A DNA stretch of 46,072 bases from Fuerstiella sp. (GTDB lineage Bacteria; Planctomycetota; Planctomycetia; Planctomycetales; Planctomycetaceae): NCBI GenBank assembly GCA_014238335.1, contig JABABI010000009.1:77629-123700 (forward strand), in the 5' to 3' direction. Of this stretch, positions 26,034 to 35,218 are shown piece by piece (position 1 is the stretch's first letter; each line of letters opens with the position of its first letter). The position numbers and the translations under genes are program-made. The notes under the pieces are model-generated. The model searched no databases, was not told the DNA's origin, and saw nothing but the letters and a program-made list of their open reading frames with translations.

Positions 26034-27077
26034 TTGACCAATGTTACCAGCATCTTTGACTCCGCCGCTGTAGAACGGCTGCGCCGTTTGCTGCGACTCG
26101 ACCCCCAGCTGGTGCGCGTCCTGCGAAATCGTCTGCTGAAGAAGTTTGAATCGGATGACGCGGGGTTGCTGGGTTTTCCCGGGCGTGATCAACTGCAGCT
26201 GCATGTACTGGAACAATTTCGTCGCGTTGATTCCGGTATCGACGGTGCCACCAAGTTACTGCTGAAGACCGCCGCAGGGATGCTGATCGAGGCTGTTATT
26301 CTGCGGATCTCCACCGGCCGGACGACGCTGTGTGTTTCCAGTCAGGTAGGCTGTGCTGCGGCCTGTGATTTCTGTGCAACCGGGAAGATGGGAATTGCTC
26401 AGGATCTGTCGTCCGCACAGATTCTTGATCAGGTGTTGCAGGTCGGACAGTTGCTCGCACGCGAGAAACGACAACTGGACAACATCGTGTTTATGGGCAT
26501 GGGTGAACCGTTTCACAACGAAGAGAATCTTTACGAAGCGTTGACTGCATTGACGGATCCGCAGATGTTCGCTCGGTCACCGAAAAGTATTCTGGTTTCG
26601 ACGGTTGGCATACCCGACGCAATGATTCGGTGTGCAGAACGCTTTCCGAACGTCAATCTGGCCCTCAGCCTGCACAGCGTTAATGCAGAAACACGGTTGA
26701 AACTTATTCCGCTGACACAACGGCACTCGCTGGACGATCTTCAACGCGTGGTTCGGGAAGTCAATGGACTGCAGCAGCGCGAGTTGATGATCGAATACCT
26801 GATGCTGGCACGTGAAAACGATTCCGTGAACGACGCTGGCGATCTCATTCGCTGGCTGGACGGCTTGAAGGTTCACGTAAATCTGATTCCGTACAACCCG
26901 ATTGAGGATGCTTCTCATCTGCGCGGCAGCGACCGCGACACCATCGAATATTTCGCGGTGCAGCTGAAGAAGGCTGGTTTGAAGACAACCATTCGCTATT
27001 CACTCGGCAACGACATTGCAGCGGCCTGTGGTCAGTTGGTCAGAAAAGAAAACCGCCAGCGTTTCGGTTCTCGATGA
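26034..27077 (+). CDS. rlmN: Radical SAM 23S rRNA methyltransferase, RlmN/Cfr family
   Basis: About 347 residues. The radical-SAM cluster is C107-x3-C111-x2-C114 within GCAAACDFCATG. The methyl-carrying or resolving cysteines of RlmN are present: C100 just before VSSQVG and C332 in AACGQL. The GMGEP motif binds SAM. RlmN methylates C2 of A2503 in 23S rRNA (and A37 in some tRNAs); Cfr would modify C8, and the two are not separable by eye. No ATG lies near the conserved start. The TTG at 26034 with AAAGG upstream is the best in-frame choice after the SDR stop; GTG 25911 would overlap that gene. Confidence 0.85.
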   Translation: MTNVTSIFDSAAVERLRRLLRLDPQLVRVLRNRLLKKFESDDAGLLGFPGRDQLQLHVLEQFRRVDSGIDGATKLLLKTAAGMLIEAVILRISTGRTTLCVSSQVGCAAACDFCATGKMGIAQDLSSAQILDQVLQVGQLLAREKRQLDNIVFMGMGEPFHNEENLYEALTALTDPQMFARSPKSILVSTVGIPDAMIRCAERFPNVNLALSLHSVNAETRLKLIPLTQRHSLDDLQRVVREVNGLQQRELMIEYLMLARENDSVNDAGDLIRWLDGLKVHVNLIPYNPIEDASHLRGSDRDTIEYFAVQLKKAGLKTTIRYSLGNDIAAACGQLVRKENRQRFGSR

Positions 27078-27142
27078 ACAGACTGGAACGCGAAGCCGCG
27101 ACCATTTCACAGAGACATTCGCGGGCTGTTACAACTTGTTGA

Positions 27143-30100
27143 CTATACGCCTGTCGCCCGTGTACGGAAGCTGGCCAGAATCCGGCCGATGCTGAAGCAA
27201 ATGGCCGCCAGGACGCAGATCACCAGCGACTGCAACTGTAGTTCATCGGTCAGACACAACCATCCACAGAGTCCGGCCAGAGCCGTCAGCAGGAACAGCC
27301 GGTTCATCAAGGCCGAAACGCCTAGTCTGGAACTTTTGATCAGCGTGAACGACGCCACCACGCAGGCGATGGCCCATACGAAGCCCAGACCTGTACCGAT
27401 GGATTCCCGAGTGCGAATTGTGAGCGTGAGTGCCGCGTTGCCGCCAGTGCGCACGAAATCATGTCGAATGCCTGCTTCCGGAATCTGGAATTTTAGAGAC
27501 AGCTGACTGGCAGCAGCCGGTTCCTGGATGAGCTGAGGTGCGGCAGCAGGAAACTGAAGTTGTTGTGAGCCGAACGCCGCCACTGGGGGAGGTGACGTTT
27601 GGGATTCGATTGCAGAACCTGACCGTCGACCTCCGCGTTGAAGTTGTCCGGGGATGGCTCCCTGTTGACCACCTGGTTGACCGGCCTGCTGACCCGGCAG
27701 CTGCTCTCCCATAGAGCCTGGATCGGCAGGCCGCGTCGGTGCATTGTTTGTGGTTGTGGCCCGTGCTTTGTTCGCCTGCTCCTTGACGTTCGATTCGCGG
27801 CGTCCCAGCAGTTGCGATCGCGCTGATTCTGACGATGGATGTGCGGACTTAGAGTTCAGTTGTGGTACCTGCTCTGCCGGCTTCTTCTGTTTTAAGGACT
27901 TTTTGTCGTCGGTCTCGATCTGAGTCGGCAATGCGAAATTGAATTCTGCAGGTGCCTGCTGAGTTGCCACTCCCTGGGCCCCGTTGCCGATAATGAACAG
28001 AGCATTGTTGTCGTTGCTGAATGTATTCAGGCCGAGGGCTTCGTCGGAAAGATACGTGTTGGTCACACTGTCCAGTACTCTGGAGCCAGACAACCAATTG
28101 TTTTGAGCGATGTCTGCCGACTGTGACTGATTTCCCAACAGGCCATCCAGATCCTGCAGGGCCTGCTCCCGCTGTTGTTCTGCTGCACGTGTATTACCAC
28201 GTTTGGAAAAAAGTATGCTCTGTTGGTCCTGAAGTGCGTAGTAGGCTCGTCCAATTTTCCCTTTGCCTTTCGAAGACTGGACGGAGTTGATGATCGACTT
28301 GATGTTGTCGACTGCAGACAGAAGCGACGCATCCTCGAAGTCTGCTTCATCTGCGATCACGACGTTGGTATGACGAGGATCTTCGAACGGTGTGCTGTAC
28401 CAGCTGTCCGACAGGTAGATACTCCATGTATTCCGCATCACAGTGATCCCGTAGTCCGGAAAGTCGCGATATTCAGGAAAAGTCGGAACGGGAATACCGA
28501 CATTGACTCCGGTCAGGTCTTTCCCGATCGGTGGAATTGCACCTGCCAGGGCGATGCGCACTTCGAATGGAGTGGACAGTTCACCCGATTGAGGGACAGG
28601 AATCAGAAACAATGTTTCACCGTTTTCCGGGCGAGAAACGATGCGAGTGGGTTTCCCCTTGACCAGGCAAAACAGAAAACGACTGTCGTCAGGCAGCACA
28701 ACCGGAAGAAACTGACGCGATTCGTTGCGGACCTGCAGTACATGCTGAGACCGCCAGGTTCCGTCTTCCGCGACGACGGTTGTATGGGCAGCTAATGCAA
28801 TGACGGCCGGAGAAACCTGCTGACGTTCCGGAAATTTCAGCTGCCATGCAGAGTTGGGCCGGTCGCTGCGAAGTCGGCGGATGGCGACGGACTGCTGCAG
28901 AAAGCCCGCAGGAATATTTGTCTTGATCTGATCGGCAGACACGTCGTCGCCGTCCGTGGTAACGTCGACGGCTTCCAGAAGTCCCGCAGACTGATTGACG
29001 ACGACCCAGAAGTGCGACTGGCTGGCGATGGACGCTCGGTTACCCTGTTTCACAAGGAACTGCGGAGGGTCCACCAGAATTTTCTGGGAATCCGGCAGCG
29101 GCAGCGTTCCCGTGCCCAGTACAAAGAAACTTTCACTGGCGGGTTGTTGCAGATGGATGGTGAATTCAACGCGGTCGTCGTCGACCGGTTGCTTCTGGAG
29201 CTGACGCAGACCTGGTATCTGAAAGTCAAACACACCGCTGAGTGGCTGCGGCAGTGTGAAAGAAAGTTCGCGCGTTGCCGCACGAGCAATCGTCCAGTTT
29301 AAGCCAAGAGTGAGTTCGACGGAGGTATCTGTCACGTTGGTGACAGATACCGATTCCGCAATCAGTGATGCTGGGGCCTGTCGCAATGACAATGTGATCG
29401 GGCTCGGTGTCGTAGTGGCATTGGAAAAGGAAATGTCGGGTGGGTCGGCCTGCAGCTTGTGGATCCGGGAATCGATGGCCGTACTGCTTCCGACTCGCTT
29501 CCATTCGCTGGCAGCTGCTTCGGCGATCTCTGAAGAGGAATCCAGCCAGACGCTTAGCGTTGTTCTGGAATCGTCAGCTCCCTCCAACTGCGGCGCCACG
29601 AGACTGGCCTCTGACTGTCCATTGCTGCGATCGGCCTGCCCCTGAATCACGACGCTGATTGTTCCCGTCCTTGCGGTGGCGAGCTGGATGTTCAGAATCC
29701 TTGAGCCTGTGTCTTCCGGGGACTGGGTGAATGACCAGTCGTCCAGCCCGTTTGCACTCACATCCAAAGCAAGGAAACTGGCCGGGACTGCAATTTCCAG
29801 TCGTCGACGTGGTGCTCCGGAGGTATTAGCGGTGATCAGGCTGGTCCAAAGCTGCCGCTGTGCTTCCAGCTGGACTGCGTGCAGCGCAGTGACGTGGAGA
29901 CGATCCGCTCTTCGATAAACGCTGGTCGTGATTGCAATCGGATGTCGGGTATACCGCCACGCAAGAACCCGACGTAATTTCTCGTCTGTACCTGTTGGAA
30001 GCTGCGACTCGGCCGCATTGACCTGGCTGACCCCGGATAGTGAGTCGACTCGTACTTCCAGTTCACGGCCCGCCAGGACAGTGACGTTTCCCGAATCGCG

Positions 30101-33100
30101 GGACGCCGCTTTGACTGCAGGGACGGGCACCGTCAGCCCCGTCTTGTCAGCAGTCATAATCTGTCGCCGGAACAGCGTCAGACTGACCGATGTTTGGTTT
30201 TCGACGGGCTGTTTGAACAATAGACGCAACGTGCCGGAGGCAGGACGGCCCGCCGGCCGACGCGAGGTGCCGCTCGGAAGACGCTGGCCCGCCTCCCCTG
30301 GTCGTTGATCGATGTCTGCGATTGGCGCGGCAACAGACTTCAGACTCCAGCCAGCTACGTCCGCACCAGCGACCTGCTGTACCGAGTAATCGCCCGGCAC
30401 AGCGATCTCGACTTCGGACAACTGTCCCTGACGGCAGTTGATAGTGATGGACGACTGCAACGTCAGGCCGGAGTCATCGATGGTCAACGCTGTGTTAACG
30501 GTGGTATGAAAAATCGTGTCGGCTACGTTCTGAGTGCTGGCCGGTCGCCATTCAATGCGTGTGTCGGTGGCGGCAGATGCCGGGACGGTGACCCGTTGAG
30601 CATTTGTGCGAAATGTATTGCTGCGACCGTTGACCCGGACTTCCAGTCCGTCCTCCGGCAGATCGAACAGAATAGTTGCTGCGGGGACAGGCCGCAACGG
30701 GAGCGTCATGCGACCGTTTGAGTTTTCGATGGTGGCGGCGACCTCAAATACCACATCCAGCACGTGCAGGCCTTTGGAGGGAACGTGGATGGAATACACG
30801 GCCGGGTTGCTGGCCGGAGGAATGATCTTCGCTGGAGCCTGCTGCTGCACATTGCTGGGCTGCTGAGCCACCTGGTTCGCCGATTGCGAGACGGGCGGCG
30901 CAACGGAGTTTCCCAGCAGTATGGCCGCGGAGTCGTTCAGGCGTGCGGATCGAATGGCAACTTTGCCAATCGGCAGTGGAACGCTGACCGGCTTATCAGA
31001 AAAGCTGCGAACGATGTACCGCACAGAGAACGTCTGCGACCAGGCTGAGTCCTTCACCTGCCGGAGGCTGACACTCTTGTAAAACGCAGCCGATACTCCC
31101 GTCGTCGGAGGTGTCTGCTGGTCGCTGAGTTCGTCGGGAAAGGCAGAGCGATACAGCTTCAAAAACTCATCGCGTGGCAGGAACACCCGGTCGGCCAGCA
31201 GCTCGGGGCGTCCCGGCGTGTAGGGCATCACAACATTCGGACGCGTTATGTTCGTCTCCTCAACAGGCACGACCGACGCAGGTGGCTGACCCGCGACCGA
31301 AGGAGGAGCCGCTTTGGTTGCCGGGGCTGGCACGATCAACAGAAGGATGCCTGCGGACACAGTGGCGCTGCGAGCCTTGAGGAATCCGCAACACCGATTG
31401 TTGCGACACAACGTCAGACAGGAACGACAGCATGATGCCATTCCCAGAATGATCCAGATTCCAATACCCGTGGCCGTGCCGATGGCCAAACCGTCGACCA
31501 CGCTTTGCCATTGATTCGGCAGTAATGGCACCACTGCCGCAGCCAGCAGAATCAGCAGCAGGCCGATGCATGTCCTGGCCATCGGAGGCCGTCGCAGGAA
31601 AGCCAGACAGATCAGAACGACGACGGATGCTGCAATCAGCCGCAGAGCATTGAGGTGGTTTCTGCTCTGCACGAGCACCTGCAGCGTTCCCGCATCCGGT
31701 CCCGTACCGATTGAGCGAAACTGCAGTGAACGGTAGTCGGCTGGTTGAGCAATCGCTGCACGAATCGAAAGACGAGCTGAACCTGAGCGTTTAGAGAGCG
31801 GAACGCTGTCGCCCGCTCCCTCGCTGACCTCCGGTTGAGCAATTTCTTCGTCGAAATCCTGATCATTGTTCTGCATGGAAACGACGCCGTCGATCGCCAA
31901 AGGCGTTGCCGGCATATCCTTCTCCTGCGGTACGGCCCGGACGGCTTCTCCGCCCATACCACCGCCGGCGAATCCGCCGACTTCCGCATTTTCTAACATC
32001 AGTTCTGGCCTGGTTTCCTGACGCGCCGCGTCGTAATTCATGCGTTGTTGTCCCAATTCACCGAGAGGGGCTGCATTTCGAGTGATCGTGTCCGGAGACG
32101 TCAATCCGCCGATCCGCCCTGAATAGTCTTCTGCGGGGGCAGTGACATCAAAAACTTCATCTGTCAAGGGTTGCTGAGATAGCAGGCTGTACGCCGCCAT
32201 GATTGGTACGACGCAAAATCCCAGTACGCACACGCCAGTCAGACTCTTCCACCGTCGTCGACAGACCAGAATCGTTCCCACAAACAGCATCAGCAGGATC
32301 ATTCCGACGGGCATTAGTCGATTCGTCGTACTGTGAAGGGTCGGCAGACGGAACTCACCTGCCAGACACTGCAGCCAGCCGGGTTGTTCCAGTGGCTGCA
32401 ACGGATGAAACCCGCCGTCGTAATCCAGCATCATCATGTTGTCCGGGTATCGGACGTCCCACTTCTGCTCCAGCACGTCAATGGGTGACGCGGTACCGCC
32501 TTCCGTGTCGATTGACAGTCGCAGCGATTGCTGCGTGGTCGAGCCAAAGACCGCCGCGTCGGGGGCAGTGGATTCAAACAGGATCTCCAGCGTATGTTCG
32601 GCCTGGCCGCTGTTTGTGGGGATCGCTACCAGGTAATCAGCCTGGTCACGTCGTACTTCCACGGCTTCGCCGTTCAGAATTGTCGACCACAGAAACGACT
32701 GTTCGGATTGAGGCAGTGTGAAGCGCATTGTCTGCACACCCACGCAGCGAAAACTCGCCGTGCACGAACGCTGAATCGTGCCCGTTTCGCTTAACAGACT
32801 TACGTTGGCCATCAGCTCGCAAACGGCTGAAGGAACTGTTTGCGTGTCGAACCGCGTTTCTTGCAGGTTCAGAGAGTATTCCGGCTGGATGTATCGGTAT
32901 ACCAGTGCGACTCGGCGGCCGGAGGCTTCAGGAGGTGGCTCCACAAGACCTGCGTCGGCAACTGTCAAACCGGTGGGGGTGTCGTTCCCGTGCACTGGCG
33001 AGAGTTGCTGTTCCGGTAACGCTTCAAACACGAGTAGCCCATGCTGTCGCACGGCTCCCCTGACCCTGACAAAGGGAACGATCAATTCCCGCCCACCGTT

Positions 33101-35206
33101 GTCTGGCCGCTGAATCCGGGTTCTGAGAGTAAGTGCCCCGGCAATTCGTTGGGCGAAGGTCAATGAGAACGTCCGCTCATTATTTTCGGCAGCAGCGGCC
33201 GTCTGTTCCGCAATCGTGACGGCCGCGGGCACCTGCTGGTCGTTGAAACCGGGAACCGGTGCGATAGACACAACGTCAAACCGCACCTGTTCACCCAGGG
33301 CCTCCGGCAGCGTTAGCTGCATTGTTCGGGTTGTTCCGTTGGTGACGTCGACGGTGACAACGGCCTCAACAGTACTCTGTCGAGTGTCCATCCAGGAACG
33401 CAGCACAGAGCGACTGGAAATTCGGAGGGGCTTTCTTGTGATAGCCAGCTTCCCGGAATAAGTAGTTCCCTGCGTCCGAAACAGAAGCGTACCGTCATCA
33501 TCGCCGACTGGTGACAGTCCCATCATGTCGATTGGCGCGATGCTGAGATCTGTGGCCGCCGATATTTGATACGTACCGCCGACGATCAGTGTGTCAGCGA
33601 CGGTCACGACCGGCAGAGCGACCGTTTGCGCGACATCGGGATCCGATATGGTGCGCACAAATGGGACAGTGAAGCTGAACAATGCACCTGGCGCAATCGG
33701 CGTTGCCGGTTCAACAACGATCTGACCGGGAATTGCACCCGCTCGCCATTTCAGCGATGTTCCGTCAGCGGTGGAAATGTCGCCGACCTGCCACCCGTCC
33801 GGCAGCGTCAACGCGGCTTCAAACAGCGGTGCATTCAATGTCTCAATCGTAATCTCACACTGCAAAGAGGCGGTGGTGTCGATAACGGACAGCACGGAGT
33901 TGACTTCGCCGAAGAGTTCGCGATCGCGAGGCCGAACGGCCACCGACAACCGAAAATCCTGCAGCCAGAAGTCGAACACTTCGTCCTGGGAACGTGCTCC
34001 TTCGGCTTCGGCCGTGCTCAGCTGCCGAACGCCTCCACCAACGGTCGACATCAGTCGCAACTGGTGTTCATGGGCCACGAACAGCCGCCCGGTGTGAGCC
34101 GTGATGTCGACGAATTCAACGGACGGAACCTTTACTGAACGTTCGGGCTCATTTGGGGCGACTGCCGACACTTTCACGATTCGGTCTTTCGAAAACGGCT
34201 GGCGATAGGACAGCAGAAGTCGGGTGAAGTTCTTTCGTTCCGGATCGTCTTCCAGCTTCCACGATTCTAGCCCCATGGAATCCACGGACGTGATTTCCAG
34301 CGTTGCTGGAACCAGGGCCACCAACTGATTAATTGAGCTGCCGAAGACGGACAGTCTTGTTTCTGAAGTCCAGCGCAGGGTGTCGCTGCTGAGCTGAACG
34401 TGGGCGTCTGTGCGGGCGAAGACAAGCGTCTGTGTGTCCACCTTCTTCTGACGCGACGTCCATTTCAGATGCGCGTCGTTCCGGGAATTCAGCGGGATTC
34501 GGTAATTGGTCGGTTGATCCAGGCCGTCGGGGCGTTGCAGTTGCAGGTCATTGACTTCCAGATGCTGTTCTGCCGGACATGCCACATTCAATTCTGCTGC
34601 TGTGTTGCCAATTACCTGAAAGGCGGCAACTCTATCGCTGCCGACGTTGCCCAGTGGAGTGGACAGCGTCATCTTCAGAGAGAAGCGACCCGGCTCACGG
34701 TGAAACACCGTAACCTTGTCGGCCCGTTTGTGATCACGGCCGAGTGCTGCGGGGCTGTCTGCGATCGTGGCTTTTTCCAGCAGCAGATTTCCGATGGGGA
34801 TTTCAAGCGTCTGCCACTCATTCGCAAATTTTTCGACGTTCACCGTTAATTCGATTACCGCATGTTCGCCCTGTTGTGCGACGTCATAGGAAACAGAACG
34901 CATCATCATCGGTGTGGGGATCGCAGCACGTTTCTTTTGAGCTTTCTGAGCCTTCTGCAACAGATCCTTAAACTCAGCGCGGGGCAGCATGACGCCGCGT
35001 GGTGAACGTTCAAAGATGGCGTCGAGTTGATCGGCCGGGATGAAACTCTGTCGGCCGAGACTCTGTTCAAAAGGTTCGTCCTGTGCATGGGCGCTCGTTG
35101 CGACGGCGACAAGCAGCATCACGACAGTCATCGCCGCACCATTTATTTCCCCGGATTTGTACTCAAGTGCGCTTGCCGAGGTCTCAGCGGAATTCAAACC
35201 TGCCAT
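27143..35206 (-). CDS. Giant exported multi-domain membrane protein (2,687 residues), unknown function
   Basis: I do not recognise a named family. The N-terminus has a signal peptide (core TVVMLLVAVATSAHA). Residues about 50-90 hold a motif, FIPADQLDAIFE...GVMLPRAEF, shared with the neighbouring giant. Long beta-rich extracytoplasmic domains follow to about 955. Membrane helices lie at about 962-980, 989-1009, 1185-1232 and 1239-1262. A cysteine cluster (about 1258-1276) is followed by an internal signal-peptide-like segment at about 1279-1297 ending in PATKA. A second motif copy, RVFLPRDEFLKLY, at about 1342 opens another set of beta domains (to about 2340), then a Gln-rich low-complexity region and three to four C-terminal helices. 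The start overlaps the upstream stop (TAATG) with GGGAGG six bases away. Confidence 0.75.
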   Translation of the reverse strand: MAGLNSAETSASALEYKSGEINGAAMTVVMLLVAVATSAHAQDEPFEQSLGRQSFIPADQLDAIFERSPRGVMLPRAEFKDLLQKAQKAQKKRAAIPTPMMMRSVSYDVAQQGEHAVIELTVNVEKFANEWQTLEIPIGNLLLEKATIADSPAALGRDHKRADKVTVFHREPGRFSLKMTLSTPLGNVGSDRVAAFQVIGNTAAELNVACPAEQHLEVNDLQLQRPDGLDQPTNYRIPLNSRNDAHLKWTSRQKKVDTQTLVFARTDAHVQLSSDTLRWTSETRLSVFGSSINQLVALVPATLEITSVDSMGLESWKLEDDPERKNFTRLLLSYRQPFSKDRIVKVSAVAPNEPERSVKVPSVEFVDITAHTGRLFVAHEHQLRLMSTVGGGVRQLSTAEAEGARSQDEVFDFWLQDFRLSVAVRPRDRELFGEVNSVLSVIDTTASLQCEITIETLNAPLFEAALTLPDGWQVGDISTADGTSLKWRAGAIPGQIVVEPATPIAPGALFSFTVPFVRTISDPDVAQTVALPVVTVADTLIVGGTYQISAATDLSIAPIDMMGLSPVGDDDGTLLFRTQGTTYSGKLAITRKPLRISSRSVLRSWMDTRQSTVEAVVTVDVTNGTTRTMQLTLPEALGEQVRFDVVSIAPVPGFNDQQVPAAVTIAEQTAAAAENNERTFSLTFAQRIAGALTLRTRIQRPDNGGRELIVPFVRVRGAVRQHGLLVFEALPEQQLSPVHGNDTPTGLTVADAGLVEPPPEASGRRVALVYRYIQPEYSLNLQETRFDTQTVPSAVCELMANVSLLSETGTIQRSCTASFRCVGVQTMRFTLPQSEQSFLWSTILNGEAVEVRRDQADYLVAIPTNSGQAEHTLEILFESTAPDAAVFGSTTQQSLRLSIDTEGGTASPIDVLEQKWDVRYPDNMMMLDYDGGFHPLQPLEQPGWLQCLAGEFRLPTLHSTTNRLMPVGMILLMLFVGTILVCRRRWKSLTGVCVLGFCVVPIMAAYSLLSQQPLTDEVFDVTAPAEDYSGRIGGLTSPDTITRNAAPLGELGQQRMNYDAARQETRPELMLENAEVGGFAGGGMGGEAVRAVPQEKDMPATPLAIDGVVSMQNNDQDFDEEIAQPEVSEGAGDSVPLSKRSGSARLSIRAAIAQPADYRSLQFRSIGTGPDAGTLQVLVQSRNHLNALRLIAASVVVLICLAFLRRPPMARTCIGLLLILLAAAVVPLLPNQWQSVVDGLAIGTATGIGIWIILGMASCCRSCLTLCRNNRCCGFLKARSATVSAGILLLIVPAPATKAAPPSVAGQPPASVVPVEETNITRPNVVMPYTPGRPELLADRVFLPRDEFLKLYRSAFPDELSDQQTPPTTGVSAAFYKSVSLRQVKDSAWSQTFSVRYIVRSFSDKPVSVPLPIGKVAIRSARLNDSAAILLGNSVAPPVSQSANQVAQQPSNVQQQAPAKIIPPASNPAVYSIHVPSKGLHVLDVVFEVAATIENSNGRMTLPLRPVPAATILFDLPEDGLEVRVNGRSNTFRTNAQRVTVPASAATDTRIEWRPASTQNVADTIFHTTVNTALTIDDSGLTLQSSITINCRQGQLSEVEIAVPGDYSVQQVAGADVAGWSLKSVAAPIADIDQRPGEAGQRLPSGTSRRPAGRPASGTLRLLFKQPVENQTSVSLTLFRRQIMTADKTGLTVPVPAVKAASRDSGNVTVLAGRELEVRVDSLSGVSQVNAAESQLPTGTDEKLRRVLAWRYTRHPIAITTSVYRRADRLHVTALHAVQLEAQRQLWTSLITANTSGAPRRRLEIAVPASFLALDVSANGLDDWSFTQSPEDTGSRILNIQLATARTGTISVVIQGQADRSNGQSEASLVAPQLEGADDSRTTLSVWLDSSSEIAEAAASEWKRVGSSTAIDSRIHKLQADPPDISFSNATTTPSPITLSLRQAPASLIAESVSVTNVTDTSVELTLGLNWTIARAATRELSFTLPQPLSGVFDFQIPGLRQLQKQPVDDDRVEFTIHLQQPASESFFVLGTGTLPLPDSQKILVDPPQFLVKQGNRASIASQSHFWVVVNQSAGLLEAVDVTTDGDDVSADQIKTNIPAGFLQQSVAIRRLRSDRPNSAWQLKFPERQQVSPAVIALAAHTTVVAEDGTWRSQHVLQVRNESRQFLPVVLPDDSRFLFCLVKGKPTRIVSRPENGETLFLIPVPQSGELSTPFEVRIALAGAIPPIGKDLTGVNVGIPVPTFPEYRDFPDYGITVMRNTWSIYLSDSWYSTPFEDPRHTNVVIADEADFEDASLLSAVDNIKSIINSVQSSKGKGKIGRAYYALQDQQSILFSKRGNTRAAEQQREQALQDLDGLLGNQSQSADIAQNNWLSGSRVLDSVTNTYLSDEALGLNTFSNDNNALFIIGNGAQGVATQQAPAEFNFALPTQIETDDKKSLKQKKPAEQVPQLNSKSAHPSSESARSQLLGRRESNVKEQANKARATTTNNAPTRPADPGSMGEQLPGQQAGQPGGQQGAIPGQLQRGGRRSGSAIESQTSPPPVAAFGSQQLQFPAAAPQLIQEPAAASQLSLKFQIPEAGIRHDFVRTGGNAALTLTIRTRESIGTGLGFVWAIACVVASFTLIKSSRLGVSALMNRLFLLTALAGLCGWLCLTDELQLQSLVICVLAAICFSIGRILASFRTRATGV

Positions 35207-35218
35207 TACTTGCCTCCC
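35204..35218 (-). promoter_or_regulatory. Translational coupling site (TAATG with GGGAGG)
   Basis: On the minus strand, GGGAGG (35218-35213) lies inside the last codons of the upstream giant gene, 6 nt before ATG 35206-35204, which shares one base with the upstream TAA. This strong site fixes the start of the 2,687-residue protein and implies both giants are made in fixed ratio. Confidence 0.65.
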
